Shown here one piece after another: positions 36,401-42,400 of a stretch of 64,000 nt of DNA. Source of the DNA: Chlorocebus sabaeus (Eukaryota; Chordata; Mammalia; Primates; Cercopithecidae); contig NC_132911.1 in assembly GCF_047675955.1 (NCBI RefSeq), positions 71,085,133-71,149,132 on the forward strand, given 5' to 3'. How positions within the stretch are numbered: the stretch's first letter is position 1; the number at the start of each line of letters is the position of its first letter. The position numbers and the translations under genes were made by a program. The notes beneath the pieces were generated by a model. The model was given only the letters and a program-made list of their open reading frames with translations, had not been told where the DNA came from and searched no databases.

Positions 36401-39400
36401 CACAGAAGTCAAGAATTGAGATTTGAGAACTTCTGCCTAGATTTCAGACAATGTATAGAAATGTGTGGATGTCCCTGCAGAAGTTTGCTGTAGGGGTGTA
36501 GCCCTCATGGAGAACCTCTGCTAGGGCAGTGAGGAAGGGAAATGTGGGGTTGGACCCCCAACACACAGAGTCCCCACTGGGCACTCCCTAGTGTAGCCAT
36601 AAGAAGAGGGCCACTGTCCTCCAGACCCCAGAATGGTGGATTCACTAACAGCTTGTACCGTTACCTAGGAAAGCTGCAGACACTCAGCACCAGCCTGTGA
36701 AAGCAGCGGGGAGAGGGGCTGTACCCTACAAAGCCACAGGGGCAGAGCTGCCCAAAGCTGTGGGAGCCCCTCTCTTACATCAGCATGTCCTGGATGTGAC
36801 ACATGGAGTCAAAGGAGATCATTTTGCAACTTTAAGTTAGCCAGGCACAGTGGCTAACACCTGCAGTCCCAGTACTCTGGGAGGCCAAGGCGTGTGGATC
36901 ACCTGAGGTCAGGAGTTGGAGACCAGTCTGGCCAACATGGTGAAACCCTGTCTCTACTAAAAATACAAAATTAGCTGGGCGTGGTGGCAGGCGCCTATAA
37001 TCCCAGCTACTTGGTAGGCTGAGGCTGGAGAATCGCTTGAACCTGGGAGATGGAGGTTGCAGTGAGATGAGATCATGCCATTGCACACCAGCTTGGCCAA
37101 CAAGAGCAAAACTCCATCTCAAAAAAAAATAAAAATAAAAATAAATGACTGCCTCACTGGATTTTGGACTTGCATGGGGCTTGTAGCCCTTTCATTTTGG
37201 CCAATTTCTTCTATTTAGAACAGGTGTATTTAGGTGTACAGCCTGTACTCCTATAGTATTTAGGAAGTAACTAACTTAGAAGCTCATAGGTGAAAAGGAC
37301 TTGCCTTGTCTCAGATGAGACTTTGGACTTGGACTTTTGGGTTAATGCTAGAATGAATTAAAACTCTGGGGGACTGATTGGATTTGAAATGTGAAAGGAA
37401 CATGAGATTTGGGAGGGGTCAGGGTGGACTGATATGGTTAGGCTTTGTGTCCTCACCCAGACTTCATCTTGAATTGTAATCCCCATAATCCCCACATGTC
37501 AAGGGAGAGACCAAATGAAGATAACTGAATCATGGGGGTAGTGTTCTTGTGATAGTGAGTGAGTTCTCATGAGATCTGATGGTTTCATAAGGGGCTCTCT
37601 CCCCTTTGCTTGGCACTTCTCCTTCCTGCCACCCTGTGAAGAAGATGTCTTGCTTCCCCTTCACCTTCCACCATGATTGTAAGTTTCCTGAGGCCTCCTC
37701 AGCCATGCTGAACTGTGAGTCAATTAAACCTCTTTCCTTTATAAATTATCCAGTTTTGGGCAGTTCTTTATAGCAGTATGAAAATGGACTAATACAGTGA
37801 CTATTTTGTCAAGACTTTCTTGAAGTATTTACTGAGGGAGGCTGAGCGTGGTGGTTCACGTCTGTAATCCTACAACTTTGGGGGTCTGAGGCAGGTGGAT
37901 CACCTGAGATCAGGAGTTCAAGACAAGCCTGGCCAACATGGTGAAACTCCCATCTCTACTAAAAATACAAAAATTAGCTGGGCCTGTTGCCAACTGCCTA
38001 TAATCCCAGCTACTCAGGAGGCTGAGGCAGGAAAATCACTTGAACCCAGGAGGCAGAGGTTTCAGTGAGCTGAAATGGTGCCACTGCACTCCAGCCTGGG
38101 AAACAGAGTAAGACTGTTTCAATAAATAAATAAATAAATAAACAGCATTTATTATTTTGGGAGTGAGGGAGGGAGAAAAACCCATGTGAAGATTTTTTTC
38201 ACCTTTAGTTACTTTTCCTTTCATAATGAATTTTGGTTAGGTATATTGAATTTTTTTTTCAATATTTTTTTTAGACAGAATCTTGCTAGGAGGCAGAGGT
38301 TGCAGTGAGCCAAGATCATGCCACTGCACTCCAACCTGGGTGACAGAGGGAGACCCCATCTCAAAACAAACAAACAAACAAAAAACTTCTTGAAATTTAA
38401 AGTGCTACTCCAGTGAACACACAAACGATAAGAAAGCAAAACAGCCTTACTGCTGATATGGAAAAAGCTTTAGTGGTCTGAATAGATCAAACCAACCACA
38501 ACATTCCCTTAAGCCAAACCCTAATCCAGAGCAAGGCCCTGAGTCTCTTCAATTCTATGAAGGCTCAGAGAGGTAAGGCAGCTGCAGAAGAAAAGTCAAA
38601 AGCTACCAGAGGTTGGTTCATGAGGCTGAGGGAAAGCTACCATCTCTATAACATAAAAGTACAACATGAAGCAGCAAGTGTTGATGGAGAAGCTGCAGCA
38701 AGTTACCCAGGAAATCTAGCTAAGATGATGATGAAGGTGGCTACACTAAACAACAGATTTTCCATATAGACAAAATAGCCTTCTATTAGAAGAAGATGCC
38801 ATCTAGGACCTTCATAGCTAGAAAGGAGACTTCAATGCCTGGCTTCAACGGTTCAAAGGACAGGCTAACTCCCTTGTTAGGAGCTAATGCAGCTGCTGAC
38901 TTTAAGTCAAAGCCAATGTCCATATACTAGTCTGAAAATTTTAAGGCCATTAAAGAATTATGCTAATCATGCTCTGCCTATACTCTAGAAGGGAACAACA
39001 AGGCCAGGATGATAGCACGTCTGTTTACTGCATGGTTTATTGAATATTTGAAGCCCACTGTGAAGATCTACTGCTCAGAAAAAAAGGATTCCCAGGGCCG
39101 GGTGCGGTGGCTCATGCCTGTAGTCCCAGCACTTTGGGAGGCTGAGGCAGGTGGATCACAAGGTCAGGAGTTCAAGACCAGCCTGGCCAAGATGGTGAAA
39201 CCCTATCTCTACTAAAAATACAAAAATCAGCTGGGTGTGCTGGCAGGCACCTGTAATCCCAGCTACTCGGGAGGCTGAGGCAGAGAATTGCTGGAACCCG
39301 GGAGGCAGGGGTTGCAGTGAGCCAAGATTGTACCATTGCACTCCGGCCTGGGTGACTGGGCGAGACTCTGTCTCAAGAAAAAAAAAAAAGGATTCCCTTC

Positions 39401-42400
39401 AAAAGATTACTGCTCATTGACAATGCACCTGGTCTCCCAGGAGCTCTAATGGAGATGTACAAGGACATGAATGTTGTTATTATGCCTGCTAACATGTATT
39501 CTGCAGCCCCTGGATAAAGAAGTAATTTCAACATTCAAGCCTTGTTATGTCCATCACTGCCATGATTCCTCTGATGGAGCTGGGCAAAGTCATTGAAAAC
39601 CTTCTGGAAAAGATTTGCCATTCTAGATGTGATTAAGAACATTCGTGATTTATGGGAGGAGGTTAAAATATCTACATTAACAGGAGTTTGGAAGAAGTTG
39701 ATTCCAGCCCTCCTGGCTGACTTTAAGGGGTTCAAGACTTCAGTAGAGGAAGTAACTGCAAATGTGGCGGAAACAGCAAGAGAACTAGAATTAGAAGTGG
39801 AGCCTGAAGATGTGACTTAATTGCTGTAGACTGATGATCAAACATGAACGGATGAAAAGTTGCTTCTTATGGATGTAAAGAAAGTGGTTTCTTGAGATGG
39901 AATCTATTCCTGGGGAAGATTCTGTGAACACTGTTGAAATGACAACAAAGGATTTAGAATAGTCCATAAACTTAGTTGATAAAGCAGTGGCAGTGTTTGA
40001 GAGGATTGCCTGCAATTTTGAAAGAAGTTCCACTGTGGGTAAATATGCTAGCAAACAGCATCACCCTAAAGGCCATCAATGATAGACTGGATAACAAAAA
40101 TGTGGCACATATACATCATGGAATACTATGCAGCCATAAAAAAGAATGAGTACATCTACTTTGCAGGGACATAGATGAAGCTGGAAACGATCATTCTCAG
40201 CAAACTAACATAAGAACAGAAAACCAAACACCGCGTGCTCTCACTCATAAGTGGGAGTTGAATAATGAGAACACATGGACACAGGGAGGGAAAACATCAC
40301 ACACCGAGGCCTGTTGGTGGGGGGAGCCAGAGGAGGGATAGCATTAAGAGGAATACCTAATACAGGTGATGGGTTGATGGGTGCAGCAAACCACCATGGC
40401 ACGTGTATACCTATGTTACAAACTTGCACGTTCTGCACATGTACCCCAGAACTTAAAGTGTAATAAAAAACATAAATAAAAATGACCAAAAAAAAAAAAA
40501 AAAAATCACATGCTACAAAGAAATCTTTCATGAAAGAGTCAATCAATGCAGCAAACTTCATTATTGTCTCATTTTAAGACATTGTCACAGCCATCCCAAC
40601 CTCCAACAAACACTGTGCTGATGTTAATCAATTAGCAGTCATCTACATGGAGACAAGACCTTCCACCAGCAAAAAGATTATGACTCCTGAAGGCAGAGGA
40701 TGATTTTTGGCATTTTTTTTAGCAATAAAGCATTTTTAAATTAAAGTATGTTTGGATCTTGTTTTTAGACATAATGCTATTGCACACTTAGTAGACTACA
40801 ATATAGTGTAAATATAACTTTTATGTACATTGAGAAAACAAATAATTGACGTGGCTTGCTTTATTGTGATAGTCACTTTTTTGTGGAACTGAACCACATT
40901 TTTGATCTGGAACTGAACTTGCAATATCTCTGAGGTATGGCTGTATATATTAAAGTAAAACTGTAAAGGTAATTTGAGGTTAATTATAATTTGAGGATTA
41001 ATGTATTAAAATTATAGTGTATATGTTCTCATAATATGCCTCATAATTATCACTATTTGAACTAAATATTCATGATCTTTTTTCCAATCTGTGAGTCAAT
41101 AAATATTTACTGAATGATCACTAGGTGCTAGGCACTAGTTACATAGTAGTGAAAAAAGTTACAGTTTCTACCCTGGTAGAACTTACAGCCTAGTGAGAGA
41201 ACAGATATTAAAAAGTGAACACATGGGCCAGGCACAGTGGTTCACACCTATGATCCCAACACTGGGAGGCTGGGGCAGCGGATCACTTGAGGTCAGGAGT
41301 TCGAGACCAGCCTGGCCAACATGATGAAACCCTGTCTCTACTAAAAATACAAAAATTAGCCGGGTGTGGTGGTGTGTGCCTACAGTCCCAACTACTTGGG
41401 AGGCTGAGGAAGGAGAATTGCTTAAACCCGGTAAGCGGAGGTTGCAGTGAGCCTGGGCGACAGAGCAAGAGACTGTCTCAAAAAAGAAAAAAAAAAAAAA
41501 AGAGTAAACACATGGCAGGGCATCATGGCTCATGCCTGTAATCCCAGCACTTTGGGAGGCCAAGGCAGGAGAATCACTTGAGCCCAGGAGTTCGAGACCA
41601 GCTTGGGCAACATAGTGAGACCTCCCATCTGTACAAAAAAAACATTTTTTTAAATAGCTGGGTGTGATGGTGTATACCTGTAGTCCCAGCTACTCGGTAA
41701 GCTGAGGTGGGAGGATGGCTTGAGCCCAGGAGGTCGAGGCTGCAATGAGCCATGATCATGCCACTGCACTTTAGCCTGGGCAACAGGGTGAGACCCTGTC
41801 TCAAAAAAAAAAAAAAGTAAAGACATTAATGAATATATAATACAAATTGAGAGAGATGCTATGAACATGGGTGTGCTAATATCTCTTTAAGACCCTGCTT
41901 TCAATTCTTTTGGGTATATACCCAGAAGTGAAATTGCTGTATCATACAGTAATTGTTTACTCTTTTTGATGCCGCCATCCTGTTTTCCACAGTGGGTGCA
42001 CCATTTTCCATTCCCAACAGTGCACAAAGCTTCTAATTTCTCCACATCCTCTCCAACACCTGTCATTTTCTGTTTTTTATTTTTATAATAAATCCTTATG
42101 GGTGTGAGGTGGTAGCTCATCGTAGTTTTGATTTGTATTTTCCTAATGATTAGTGATGTTGAACATCTTTCTTATGTGCTTATTGGTCATTTTTCTTTAG
42201 AGAAATGACTTTAGTTCTCTGCCTATTTTGTAATGATTATTTTCTTACTGTGGATTTATAGACCCCTTTATCAGAGATATGATTTGCAAATATTTTCTCC
42301 CATTCCATGGGTTGTCTTTTCACTGTTGGTTGTATTGTTTTATGCAGTTTTAAATTTTGATGTGGTCCCATTTATGTATATTTTCTTTTGGTGCCTGTAC

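Larger units (their letters stand above)
35270..37796 (+). mobile_element. MaLR provirus (MST-like), both LTRs present
   Basis: 5' LTR 35270-35642, internal region 35643-37429, 3' LTR 37430-37796. Both LTRs start TGATA and end TAATACA. The flanks ATGAC (35265-35269) and GTGAC (37797-37801) fit a 5-bp target duplication with one change. MaLR elements are non-autonomous members of the ERVL group. No intact gene is present. An Alu interrupts the internal region. Confidence 0.92.
38385..40943 (+). mobile_element. Tigger1 DNA transposon, broken, with nested Alu and L1
   Basis: Transposase-derived sequence of the pogo/Tigger group runs forward in three parts: 38385-39095, 39390-40064 and 40505-40943. 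Coding pieces such as 38557-38769 and 39593-39820 read as Tigger1 transposase, but frameshifts and stops separate them. The 3' terminal repeat ends CTGAGGTATGGCTG followed by TA. The 5' end was lost where the chimeric Alu fragment adjoins. Not a domesticated gene. Confidence 0.92.

Noticed and set aside
39593..39820. Transposase-like frame that could suggest a TIGD-type gene
   Set aside because: It is part of a Tigger1 copy with stops, frameshifts and two insertions; no start or continuous frame.
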